This document shows positions 18,439 to 25,538 of a stretch of DNA of 64,000 nt, in pieces. The translations under genes and the position numbers were made by a program. Below the pieces are notes generated by a model. It was not told the origin of the DNA, made no database searches, and saw only the letters and a program-made list of their open reading frames with translations. How positions within the stretch are numbered: position 1 is the stretch's first letter; each line of letters starts with the position of its first letter. The DNA is taken from the NCBI RefSeq assembly GCF_006974105.1, contig NZ_CP036282.1:3038001-3102000 (forward strand), read 5' to 3'. Source of the stretch: Rhodoferax aquaticus. Its GTDB lineage: Bacteria > Pseudomonadota > Gammaproteobacteria > Burkholderiales > Burkholderiaceae_C.

Positions 18439-19648
18439 CCTCGCGCAGACTGGTATTGCGTAAACCGCCGTTTTCCCATATTTTTTGCGTCACTTCATTC
18501 AAGGGCAAGAGCAGCGCTTGGAGCAATGGCTCCAGCATGGTCTGCTCGGGGTTCACCAGCAAGACATAACGCGCGTCGTGGCCATTCACGAGGGTTTCAT
18601 TCAAGCGCGCCACCCAGTCCAGCGCGACCAGTGCTTCGAGCACGGGCTCCAAACGCAGGGGGTCAATTTGCAATTGCGCGCCCATTTGCCCCGCGCCCAG
18701 CCCTTTGGTGTCCGCATGCCGCGCTGCATCCAGAACCTGCAAAACCTCCAAGGCCAGCTGGAACTGCAAACCTAACTCACCCCGCTCACGCGGCCTGGCC
18801 GCCAGCAAGCTGGGAAGGTGTGCGGTGAGTGCAGCGCCTAGCAGCACGATGACCCATGCGGTGTAGATCCAGACCAAGAGTATGGGGACTGTCGCAAACG
18901 CCCCATACACCACCGAGTAGGTGGGAACCGAGCTTAAGTACATCGCCAACAGTTTCTTCGCGACTTCCATCCCGGTGGAGACAAAAAAGCCCCCCATCCA
19001 CGCATGGTCCCAACGCACATGGGTGTTAGGCACGTAACGGAACATCGCTGCCAAACCAGCGGCCACCAGCACGTACTGCAAGCCATCCAGCAAAAGGCCA
19101 AGCCCCCCTGGCATCCCCCCAACCAGGCCTTTGGAAGCGCTCAAGGCATACGACGTCAGGCTTAAGCTCACCCCCAAAATCAATGGCCCCAAGCTGATAG
19201 CCGCCCAATAAATCAGCATCTTTTGCGCAAAGGGCCGCGGCGTCCGGACCCGCCAGATGCTGTTCAAGGTGCGGTCAATCGTAAAAATGAGCGCCAAGGC
19301 TGTACCAAACAACACCGCCAAACCCGCTGCGCCCAACTTGCTGGCTTTGCCAGAGAACTGCGTCAGGTAGCCCAACACCTGTCGCGCTATGTTGTCTGGT
19401 ACCAGGCTCGCAATCAACCACTTTTGCAGCACGTCCTGAAACTTGGCAAACATCGGAAACGCAGTAAACACAGCCAAGGCCACCGTAATGACAGGCACCA
19501 ACGCGATGGTAGTGGTAAAGGTCAAACTGCTGGCCGTGAGACCCAAGCGGTCCTCACGAAAACGCTCCCGCATGGTTTGAATGGCGTACAACCATGGCAC
19601 GCGGGCCACCTCTTGTAACCAAAACTGAATGAGTTGAATGAATCGCAT
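18431..19648 (-). CDS. YihY/BrkB family inner-membrane protein
   Basis: A 405-residue protein with the Virul_fac_BrkB domain (about residues 35-285, six membrane helices: LTASSLTFTTTIALVPVITV, then ALIFTIDRTLNSIWRVRTPR, and AFATVPILLVWIYTAWVIVL) followed by a cytoplasmic C-terminal tail of about 115 residues that looks like a winged-helix region. Despite the old RNase BN label, family members are not nucleases; their role is unknown. Burkholderiales proteins commonly have the long tail. It is divergent from the DUF2069 gene with only 20 bases between them. Confidence 0.88.
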   Translation of the reverse strand: MRFIQLIQFWLQEVARVPWLYAIQTMRERFREDRLGLTASSLTFTTTIALVPVITVALAVFTAFPMFAKFQDVLQKWLIASLVPDNIARQVLGYLTQFSGKASKLGAAGLAVLFGTALALIFTIDRTLNSIWRVRTPRPFAQKMLIYWAAISLGPLILGVSLSLTSYALSASKGLVGGMPGGLGLLLDGLQYVLVAAGLAAMFRYVPNTHVRWDHAWMGGFFVSTGMEVAKKLLAMYLSSVPTYSVVYGAFATVPILLVWIYTAWVIVLLGAALTAHLPSLLAARPRERGELGLQFQLALEVLQVLDAARHADTKGLGAGQMGAQLQIDPLRLEPVLEALVALDWVARLNETLVNGHDARYVLLVNPEQTMLEPLLQALLLPLNEVTQKIWENGGLRNTSLREAL

Positions 19649-19668
19649 CCCGCTATGATGCCATTGAC

Positions 19669-20103
19669 ATGACTACGCAACCCGCCCCTACCTTGACCCA
19701 GACCTCTAGACCCACTTTGAATACTGTCGCTTTAAGCCGGTGGGCGGCGACTGCCAGCCTGATCGGATTGATCCTTCTATGCCTGGCGTGGGAGCTTGTG
19801 CTAGCCCCTTTGCGCCCCGGTGGATCATGGTTGGCACTGAAAGCGCTGCCCCTGTGCATTCCCTTGGCGGGGCTGCTCAAAAATCGCATGTACACCTACC
19901 GCTGGGTCAGCTTGGTGGTCTGGTTGTACTTTACAGAGGGTGTGGTGCGCGCCTATAGCGATAGCGCGCCCAGCAGCTATTGCGCCTTGTTGGAAGTCGT
20001 ACTCTGCATCACACTTTTTGTGGCCTGCATCGTGCACATTCGTACGCGCCTCAAGCATGGCAAAGCCAACGCCGCGGGCGATCAAGCCAGCATTGCCCTA
20101 TGA
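19669..20103 (+). CDS. DUF2069 inner-membrane protein
   Basis: A 144-residue protein with four hydrophobic segments (about residues 25-45, 56-70, 77-93 and 105-122). The text LKALPLCIPLAGLLKNRMYT, then RWVSLVVWLYFTEGVVRAYS, is diagnostic for DUF2069. No activity is known. Its stop overlaps the next gene start by 4 bases (ATGA at 20100-20103), so the membrane protein and the FAD dehydrogenase are probably made together. Confidence 0.85.
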   Translation: MTTQPAPTLTQTSRPTLNTVALSRWAATASLIGLILLCLAWELVLAPLRPGGSWLALKALPLCIPLAGLLKNRMYTYRWVSLVVWLYFTEGVVRAYSDSAPSSYCALLEVVLCITLFVACIVHIRTRLKHGKANAAGDQASIAL

Positions 20104-21521
20104 ACAAATACAACGCTTTACTGAACACACTGCGGGAAGGCATTGGCGCAAGCCATGTCTTAACTGAAGGCAACCTAAGCGCCTACGAGCAAGACTGGCG
20201 CAAGCGAGAACATGGCAAAGCCTTGGCAGTGGTGCGCCCCGCATCCACGGCGGAAGTGGCTTTGGTGGTGAAAGCCTGTGTGGCGGCGGGCGTGAGCATC
20301 GTCCCCCAAGGCGGTAACACCGGCATGGTGGTGGGCTCCACGCCTGATGCCAGTGGCACGCAAGTGGTGTTGAGCCTGCAACGCATGAACCAAGTGCGCA
20401 AGCTCGATGCAGCCAACCTCACCATCACCGTGGACGCGGGTTGTGTGCTACAAAACCTACAAGAGACTTGCGAGCAAGCAGGTTTCCTGTTTCCACTTAG
20501 CTTGGCCTCAGAAGGCAGCTGCACCATTGGCGGCAACCTGGGCACTAACGCAGGCGGCACCCAGGTTGTGCGCTACGGCAACACCCGCGAGCTGTGCTTG
20601 GGCCTGGAAGTGGTGACCGCGCAAGGCGAAGTATGGGAGGGTTTGACGGGCTTGCGCAAAGACAACACGGGCTACGACCTGAGGCATTTATTCATTGGCT
20701 CCGAAGGCACCTTGGGCGTGATCACCGCTGCCACCATGCGCTTGTACCCCTTGCCAGCGTCTCAACTTACCGCGTTTGCGGCGGTGCCCTCTTTGGAAGC
20801 CGCAGTCCAGCTGCTGGGCTTGGCTCACAAATACCTCAGCGCTGGGCTGACTGGCTTTGAAGTCATGGGCCAGTTTGCGCTCAGCCTGGTGACCAAACAC
20901 TTCCCGCAAATGCGTGTCCCGTTTGCAGGCGAAGCTGCCTACTGTGTTGTTCTGGAAAACTCAGACCACGAGTCCGAAGACCATGCCCGCGCACAGTTCG
21001 AGCGCTTGCTAGAAGCAGCCATGGCTGACGGCTGCGTGCTGGATGCCGTAGTGGCCGAAAACTTGGCCCAAGCCCGCGCGCTGTGGCACATACGCGAAAG
21101 CATTCCACTCGCGCAAGCCCAAGAAGGTTTGAACATCAAGCACGATATCTCCATTGCGGTATCGCGTATCCCCGACTTTGTGCGGGAAACGGATGCAGCG
21201 TTGGGGGCCGCATTTGCGGGTGTTCGCCTTGTGAATTACGGCCACTTAGGCGACGGTAATTTGCATTACAACGTGCAAGCACCAGTGGACAGCGATGCCG
21301 AGGCGTTTTTGAAAAACCAAGAAAAGCACGTCAACGCGGTGGTGTACGCCGCCGTGCAACGCTACGGTGGCTCCATCTCGGCAGAGCATGGCATTGGCAG
21401 TCTTAAGCTGGGCAAGTTAGAGCAACACAAGTCTCCCGTGGCACTGCAACTGATGCGCAGCATCAAGACAGCGATAGACCCTCAGAACACCATGAACCCA
21501 GGCCGCGTCTTACGCCGCTAA
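20100..21521 (+). CDS. FAD-linked 2-hydroxyacid dehydrogenase (GlcD/D2HGDH type)
   Basis: A 473-residue enzyme with an N-terminal FAD_binding_4 domain (VPQGGNTGMVVGSTPDASGT, then LASEGSCTIGGNLGTNAGGT) and the C-terminal FAD-oxidase domain (NYGHLGDGNLHYNV with metal-binding His residues, then AEHGIGSLK). This set marks D-lactate, glycolate and D-2-hydroxyglutarate dehydrogenases; this one is most like the D-2-hydroxyglutarate type. It would oxidise a D-2-hydroxyacid and pass electrons to a quinone or electron-transfer flavoprotein. ATG 20100 overlaps the preceding DUF2069 gene; an earlier in-frame ATG at 19980 lies inside that gene and is not used. Confidence 0.93.
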   Translation: MNKYNALLNTLREGIGASHVLTEGNLSAYEQDWRKREHGKALAVVRPASTAEVALVVKACVAAGVSIVPQGGNTGMVVGSTPDASGTQVVLSLQRMNQVRKLDAANLTITVDAGCVLQNLQETCEQAGFLFPLSLASEGSCTIGGNLGTNAGGTQVVRYGNTRELCLGLEVVTAQGEVWEGLTGLRKDNTGYDLRHLFIGSEGTLGVITAATMRLYPLPASQLTAFAAVPSLEAAVQLLGLAHKYLSAGLTGFEVMGQFALSLVTKHFPQMRVPFAGEAAYCVVLENSDHESEDHARAQFERLLEAAMADGCVLDAVVAENLAQARALWHIRESIPLAQAQEGLNIKHDISIAVSRIPDFVRETDAALGAAFAGVRLVNYGHLGDGNLHYNVQAPVDSDAEAFLKNQEKHVNAVVYAAVQRYGGSISAEHGIGSLKLGKLEQHKSPVALQLMRSIKTAIDPQNTMNPGRVLRR

Positions 21522-21579
21522 GCCCTTGGCGGCCAACCCCTGTGTTTGGCTTTGAATATGGACCGTTTATCATCGCCGC

Positions 21580-22176
21580 ATGTCCAAAGAGCCCGATCTC
21601 GCACAGTTACGTTTTGACAACGCCATTTTTCTGTTCGACGAGTTTGTGTTCAACACAGTGAAGAACCCGGATGCAGCCACACTGTGGGGCTTGGAGCGGC
21701 GGTTTGCAGAGAAGCTAGGCATTCAACCTAGTTACTGGAGCCAAATCAAAAGCCGGTCACGGCAAATTGGCGAGCGCCTTGCGCGACAGTTTGAAACACG
21801 CAACCACAAGCCACACGGCTGGATGGACCAGCCCCGTGCAGGGAAGCCACCAGCGCCTGCGTTGCAGGTAAACAAGCCAGAGGCGCCGTCAAGCGCCCCG
21901 CAGGACGATGACGAGCGTTTCATCGTCGGTTTGGTACTCACCTACTACCGCAGACACCCAAGCAGAGCGCGCCAGCGCCTATTGGAATTGCTGGGGGAAG
22001 TCTTGAACGCTTCGCCTTCTGAAACTAGCCCGGCGCGCCAAAGTGCGGCAAAACCCAAACCCAATTCGGCGCCACACGCCTCTGCAATCCCTGCGACCAG
22101 AGCGGCCGCATCTGACGAACACTCCCTATGGCTTAGCACCCAAACCGGTGTGGTGCCAATCAAACACAAAAAGTAA
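21580..22176 (+). CDS. Unrecognised protein with a helix-turn-helix-like N-terminal half
   Basis: A 198-residue protein I do not recognise. Residues 25-75 (LWGLERRFAEKLGIQPSYWS, then QIKSRSRQIGERLARQFE) look like a helix-turn-helix of the XRE/Cro kind. A Pro/Ala-rich linker follows, then a short helical unit (ERFIVGLVLTYYRRHPSRAR, QRLLELLGEVL) and a basic, low-complexity tail ending in KHKK. It may be a DNA-binding regulator, but key positions are not certain. It stands alone 58 bases after the dehydrogenase gene. Codon use matches its neighbours. Confidence 0.6.
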   Translation: MSKEPDLAQLRFDNAIFLFDEFVFNTVKNPDAATLWGLERRFAEKLGIQPSYWSQIKSRSRQIGERLARQFETRNHKPHGWMDQPRAGKPPAPALQVNKPEAPSSAPQDDDERFIVGLVLTYYRRHPSRARQRLLELLGEVLNASPSETSPARQSAAKPKPNSAPHASAIPATRAAASDEHSLWLSTQTGVVPIKHKK

Positions 22177-22628
22177 GTCCCACTTTTTTTTGGTCATCAA
22201 ACACCTATTTTTGATAATCACTCGTTTATCATTTATTTGCGTTTGTTGCTCAACTCTTTCTGGGTGGCGACCGCCCACCTCCCTCGTTTTCACCCTAACC
22301 CTGCTCGGTGCCGCTCTAGCCAAACGGATTTCATTGGGCTAAAGCGACTTGGCAGTTGACTGTTGAACCTCGGCAACGTCTGCGGTCTTGTCACCTGCGA
22401 TTGCTGCGCCTTTGCAGCCGCGTGACAGACCCTTGACGTTTTTTTGTTACCACTTCTTTATCAGGAATCACCATGAACACCTCTAGAACATTTGCAGCAC
22501 AACGAGTTTTCACTGCGCGACCTTGCGCGTGCGGCGCACTGAACTACCCCAGTCCTATCCACATAAAACACAAAACATAAACCCTAAGGCCTAAGCCCCT
22601 CGCTTGCGGGCAAGGCCGGAGAAACACC
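22177..22628. other. Mostly non-coding stretch between two unknown genes
   Basis: These 452 bases contain an AT-rich part just after the helix-turn-helix-like gene, with a small inverted repeat TGATAA/TTATCA at 22212-22231, and a possible 35-codon frame at 22473-22580 listed separately. A T7 run near 22440 lies after no clear stem. No RNA gene was recognised. It probably carries the promoter of the small gene at 22629. Confidence 0.4.
22473..22580 (+). CDS. Possible 35-residue peptide
   Basis: ATG 22473 follows a weak AGGAA ribosome site at the usual distance, and the frame runs to TAA at 22578. The product (MNTSRTFAAQRVFTARPCAC, then GALNYPSPIHIKHKT) has no recognised family and no signal peptide or membrane segment. 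It lies 48 bases before the next small gene and could be a leader peptide or chance. Confidence 0.25.
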   Translation: MNTSRTFAAQRVFTARPCACGALNYPSPIHIKHKT

Positions 22629-22889
22629 ATGAGCCATTCGCTGACAAACAGCCTCACGCCCGTCATCGGCAAACCCAGCCGCACTGCCCGCCTCACGCTC
22701 GCCCTGATCTTGCGCGCCGCAAGCTTCACGCTCAACCGCTTAGCCCGCGCCATTGCGCCAGCAGCCCCTAAAGACCATGACATCAACGCGCACTATGTCG
22801 AGTTTTATGCAGACCCCGGCGCTGACGGAGGGCTGGTTTACGCCGATGGCAAGTTAGTCGGTCGTTTGCCCAACATCAAACGCTTGTAA
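22629..22889 (+). CDS. Small unrecognised protein
   Basis: An 86-residue protein with a GGAGAA ribosome site 8 bases before the ATG, which supports translation. The N-terminal half is amphipathic and basic (TARLTLALILRAASFTLNRL), possibly membrane-associated; the C-terminal half (HYVEFYADPGADGGLVYADG, then KLVGRLPNIKRL) looks like a small beta-rich unit. No family is recognised. An 8-bp inverted repeat (22908-22915 and 22936-22943) follows its stop and may end its transcript. Confidence 0.55.
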   Translation: MSHSLTNSLTPVIGKPSRTARLTLALILRAASFTLNRLARAIAPAAPKDHDINAHYVEFYADPGADGGLVYADGKLVGRLPNIKRL

Positions 22890-22907
22890 CTCCAAACCGC
22901 CCGTCCC

Positions 22908-22943
22908 GTGAAGCCTCGGAGCCCATGCACACTGGGGCTTCAC
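22908..22943 (+). terminator. Possible stem-loop after the small gene
   Basis: GTGAAGCC at 22908-22915 pairs exactly with GGCTTCAC at 22936-22943, leaving a 20-base loop. It lies 18 bases after the stop of the 86-residue protein and about 100 bases before thyA. No T-run follows, so it is a weak terminator or an RNA end-protection stem at best. Confidence 0.3.
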
Positions 22944-23048
22944 ACAGCCAGCGTCAACGCAGCGCGAGGTCCAGCTGCCAAGGCCTAAAATGCGAGACCC
23001 ACACCCAGTGGATACGTCTCGCACCCAGCCGCAAAGTAGCCAAGAACC

Positions 23049-23882
23049 ATGAAATACCCTATCCGCTCCCAGTACGAAGACTTTATGCGCCATGTGCACA
23101 CCGCTGGCGTATTCAAGGCCGACCGCACTGGCACTGGCACCAAGAGCGTGTTCGGCTATCAAATGCGTTTTGATTTGAATGAGGGTTTCCCGCTGGTCAC
23201 CACCAAGAAAGTGCACCTGCGTAGCATCATCCAAGAGTTGCTGTGGTTCCTAACCGGGTCTAGCAACAACAACTGGCTCAAGGAACGCAACGTGAGCATT
23301 TGGGACGAATGGGCCAACCCCGAGACCGGCGACCTGGGCCCGGTGTACGGCGTTCAGTGGCGCAGCTGGCCTACACCGGATGGCGGCCACATCGACCAGA
23401 TTGCCGACGTGATCAACACCCTCAAAAGCAACCCCGACAGCCGCCGCATCATCGTGAGCGCTTGGAACGTGGCCGAACTCAGCAAGATGGCGCTGATGCC
23501 CTGCCACGCCTTCTTCCAGTTCTATGTCGCACCTCCTGAGACCGAAGGCGGTAAAGGCAAACTGAGCTGCCAGCTCTACCAACGCAGCGCCGACATTTTC
23601 TTGGGCGTGCCCTTCAACATTGCCAGCTACGCCCTGCTCACCCACATGGTGGCCCAGCAGTGCGACCTGGATGTGGGCGACTTCATCTGGACCGGTGGCG
23701 ACTGCCACATCTACAGCAACCACACTGAGCAGGTGGATCTGCAATTAAGCCGCGCGCCCATGGCCTACCCCACACTGCATATCAAACGTAAGCCCGAGAG
23801 CATCTTCGACTACCAGTTTGAGGACTTTGAGGTGCAAGGTTACGAGTGCCACCCCGCAATCAAAGCGCCGGTGGCGGTTTAA
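23049..23882 (+). CDS. thyA: Thymidylate synthase
   Basis: A 277-residue cytoplasmic enzyme that methylates dUMP to dTMP using methylenetetrahydrofolate. It has [20 protein letters not shown] at the N-terminus, [11 protein letters not shown], the catalytic C152 in [11 protein letters not shown], and [20 protein letters not shown] with the Asp/Asn that recognise dUMP. It is slightly longer than the E. coli enzyme (264) because of small insertions near residues 80 and 165. It heads a same-strand group with a cupin gene, folA (which regenerates its folate) and xth. Confidence 0.98.
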   Translation: MKYPIRSQYEDFMRHVHTAGVFKADRTGTGTKSVFGYQMRFDLNEGFPLVTTKKVHLRSIIQELLWFLTGSSNNNWLKERNVSIWDEWANPETGDLGPVYGVQWRSWPTPDGGHIDQIADVINTLKSNPDSRRIIVSAWNVAELSKMALMPCHAFFQFYVAPPETEGGKGKLSCQLYQRSADIFLGVPFNIASYALLTHMVAQQCDLDVGDFIWTGGDCHIYSNHTEQVDLQLSRAPMAYPTLHIKRKPESIFDYQFEDFEVQGYECHPAIKAPVAV

Positions 23883-23890
23883 GGAATTTT

Positions 23891-24199
23891 GTGACAGTTA
23901 TCGATGTATTGGCCCGCAGTGCGGGCTTGGAAAAGGCATGGGCATCCACCGCAGTGGGACAGGCTGCGGGGGCCAACATCAAGGTGCTGCGCATGGACGA
24001 AGCTGCGTACGCAGCAGAAAGCCATGACTTCACCGAGGCGCTACTGGTACTTGAAGGCTGCATGCGTCTAGAGATTGACGATAAAGTGGTAGAGGTGCAG
24101 GCTGGGCAGCTGTACTTAGTGCCGCAAGGCGTGCCCCACGCCGTAGCACCGGGCAGCCACGGCACCTTACTCATCATCGACCCACCGCCTAATCACTGA
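23891..24199 (+). CDS. Small cupin-fold protein
   Basis: About 102 residues forming one cupin barrel: FTEALLVLEGCMRLEIDDKV, then VEVQAGQLYLVPQGVPHAVA, with a His in the second motif (GVPHAV) and an acidic residue in the first. The start is probably GTG 23891 after AAGGAA, eight bases beyond the thyA stop. Substrate and metal are unknown. Its place between thyA and folA suggests co-expression with thymidylate and folate genes. A related single-domain cupin is common in Comamonadaceae. Confidence 0.75.
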   Translation: MTVIDVLARSAGLEKAWASTAVGQAAGANIKVLRMDEAAYAAESHDFTEALLVLEGCMRLEIDDKVVEVQAGQLYLVPQGVPHAVAPGSHGTLLIIDPPPNH

Positions 24200-24226
24200 C
24201 CCTTTGCCAGACTGCGACCCATCCGC

Positions 24227-24718
24227 ATGCGACTCCACCTCATCTACGCCTGCGCCGCGAACGGCGTGATCGGCATCAAGGGCACTCTGCCTTGGCACTT
24301 GCCAGAAGATCTGGCGCACTTCAAGCGCACTACTCTGGGCTGCCCAGTCATCATGGGGCGCAAAACTTGGGATTCATTGCCACCCAAATTTCGCCCCCTA
24401 CCCGGCCGCACTAACGTAGTAGTCACCCGCCAGACAGACTGGAGCGAAAGTGGGGCTCAGCGCGCATCAGATATGCACAGTGCGCTACAATTTTGCGAGC
24501 ATTCTCCAGACGTTTGGGTCATCGGTGGTGCCCAACTCTATGCGCTAGCTGAGCCCTTGGCCCATACCGCCGTGGTCACCGAAATTGACACAGCGTTTGA
24601 AGGCGATGCCTTTGCCCCCACCTTGGGCGCTGCGTGGCGTGAGACCACCCGAGAGCGGCATGTCGCAGCCAGCGGGCTGCCCTTCAGTTTTGTAACCTAT
24701 ACCCGTAATTCCGTATGA
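24227..24718 (+). CDS. folA: Dihydrofolate reductase
   Basis: A 163-residue enzyme that reduces dihydrofolate to tetrahydrofolate with NADPH. It has the N-terminal IYACAANGVIGIKGTLPWHL, the acidic active-site residue in PEDLAHFKRTT, the NADPH-binding VIMGRKTWDSLP and the VIGGAQLYALAEPLA segment. Length is typical. It overlaps the downstream exonuclease gene by 4 bases (ATGA) and serves the same folate cycle as thyA upstream. Confidence 0.97.
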   Translation: MRLHLIYACAANGVIGIKGTLPWHLPEDLAHFKRTTLGCPVIMGRKTWDSLPPKFRPLPGRTNVVVTRQTDWSESGAQRASDMHSALQFCEHSPDVWVIGGAQLYALAEPLAHTAVVTEIDTAFEGDAFAPTLGAAWRETTRERHVAASGLPFSFVTYTRNSV

Positions 24719-25482
24719 AGCTCGCCACCTGGAACGTCAACTCCCTGGGCGTGCGCCTGCCCCAAGTGCTGGACTGGCTGACCGCCAATCCCGTGGACGT
24801 GCTCGCACTGCAAGAACTCAAACTCACCGACGAGAAGTTTCCGGCTGACGCCTTCACCGCTGCGGGTTACCACGCGCACTGGTTTGGCCAAAAGACCTAC
24901 AACGGCGTAGCCTTGCTCTCACGCACCCCAGCCACCGATGTCATCAAAAACATCCCCGGCTTTGACGACGACATGTCGCGCGTGATCACAGGCACGGTCG
25001 ACGGGGTGCGCGTCATTGGCGCGTATTTTCCCAACGGGCAAGAGCCAGGTAGTGACAAATTTGAATACAAGATGGAATGGCTGACTGCCCTGCGCCGCTG
25101 GGTGAAAGAAGAGCTTGCCGCTCATCCCAAGCTGGTGCTGATGGGCGACTACAACATCACCTTTGACGAAGACGATGTCTGGGACCCGGCAAACCTAGAA
25201 GGCACCATACACTGCACTGAGGAAGAGCGCTACCACCTGCGCGCACTAATTGCCTTGGGGCTCACTGATAGCCACCGCCTGTTTGAGCAGCCCGCCAAGT
25301 CCTTCAGCTGGTGGGACTACCGCGACGCAGGCTTCAGGCGCAACCGCGGCATGCGCATCGACCACATTTTGGTGAGCCACGCCCTGCGCCCTTCGGTCAC
25401 GGCCTGCACCATCGACAAAACGCCGCGCAAGAACGAACGCCCTAGCGACCACGCACCGGTGGTGGTGGATCTTGTGCCGTAG
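24715..25482 (+). CDS. xth: Exodeoxyribonuclease III (AP endonuclease)
   Basis: A 255-residue base-excision repair nuclease. It has LATWNVNSLGVRLPQVLDWL at the N-terminus, the metal-binding Glu in ALQELKL, the active-site segment VLMGDYNITFDEDDVWDP and the C-terminal RIDHILVSHAL and RPSDHAPVVV with the Asp-His pair. It cuts DNA at abasic sites and removes nucleotides from 3' ends. It is coupled to folA by a 4-base overlap; thymidylate shortage leads to uracil in DNA, which fits repair being made together. Confidence 0.96.
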   Translation: MKLATWNVNSLGVRLPQVLDWLTANPVDVLALQELKLTDEKFPADAFTAAGYHAHWFGQKTYNGVALLSRTPATDVIKNIPGFDDDMSRVITGTVDGVRVIGAYFPNGQEPGSDKFEYKMEWLTALRRWVKEELAAHPKLVLMGDYNITFDEDDVWDPANLEGTIHCTEEERYHLRALIALGLTDSHRLFEQPAKSFSWWDYRDAGFRRNRGMRIDHILVSHALRPSVTACTIDKTPRKNERPSDHAPVVVDLVP

Positions 25483-25538
25483 GCGCTTGCCCCATGATCA
25501 AGCTAGTTAGGTGAATTTGACTTCAAGCGAGGTTGTTC

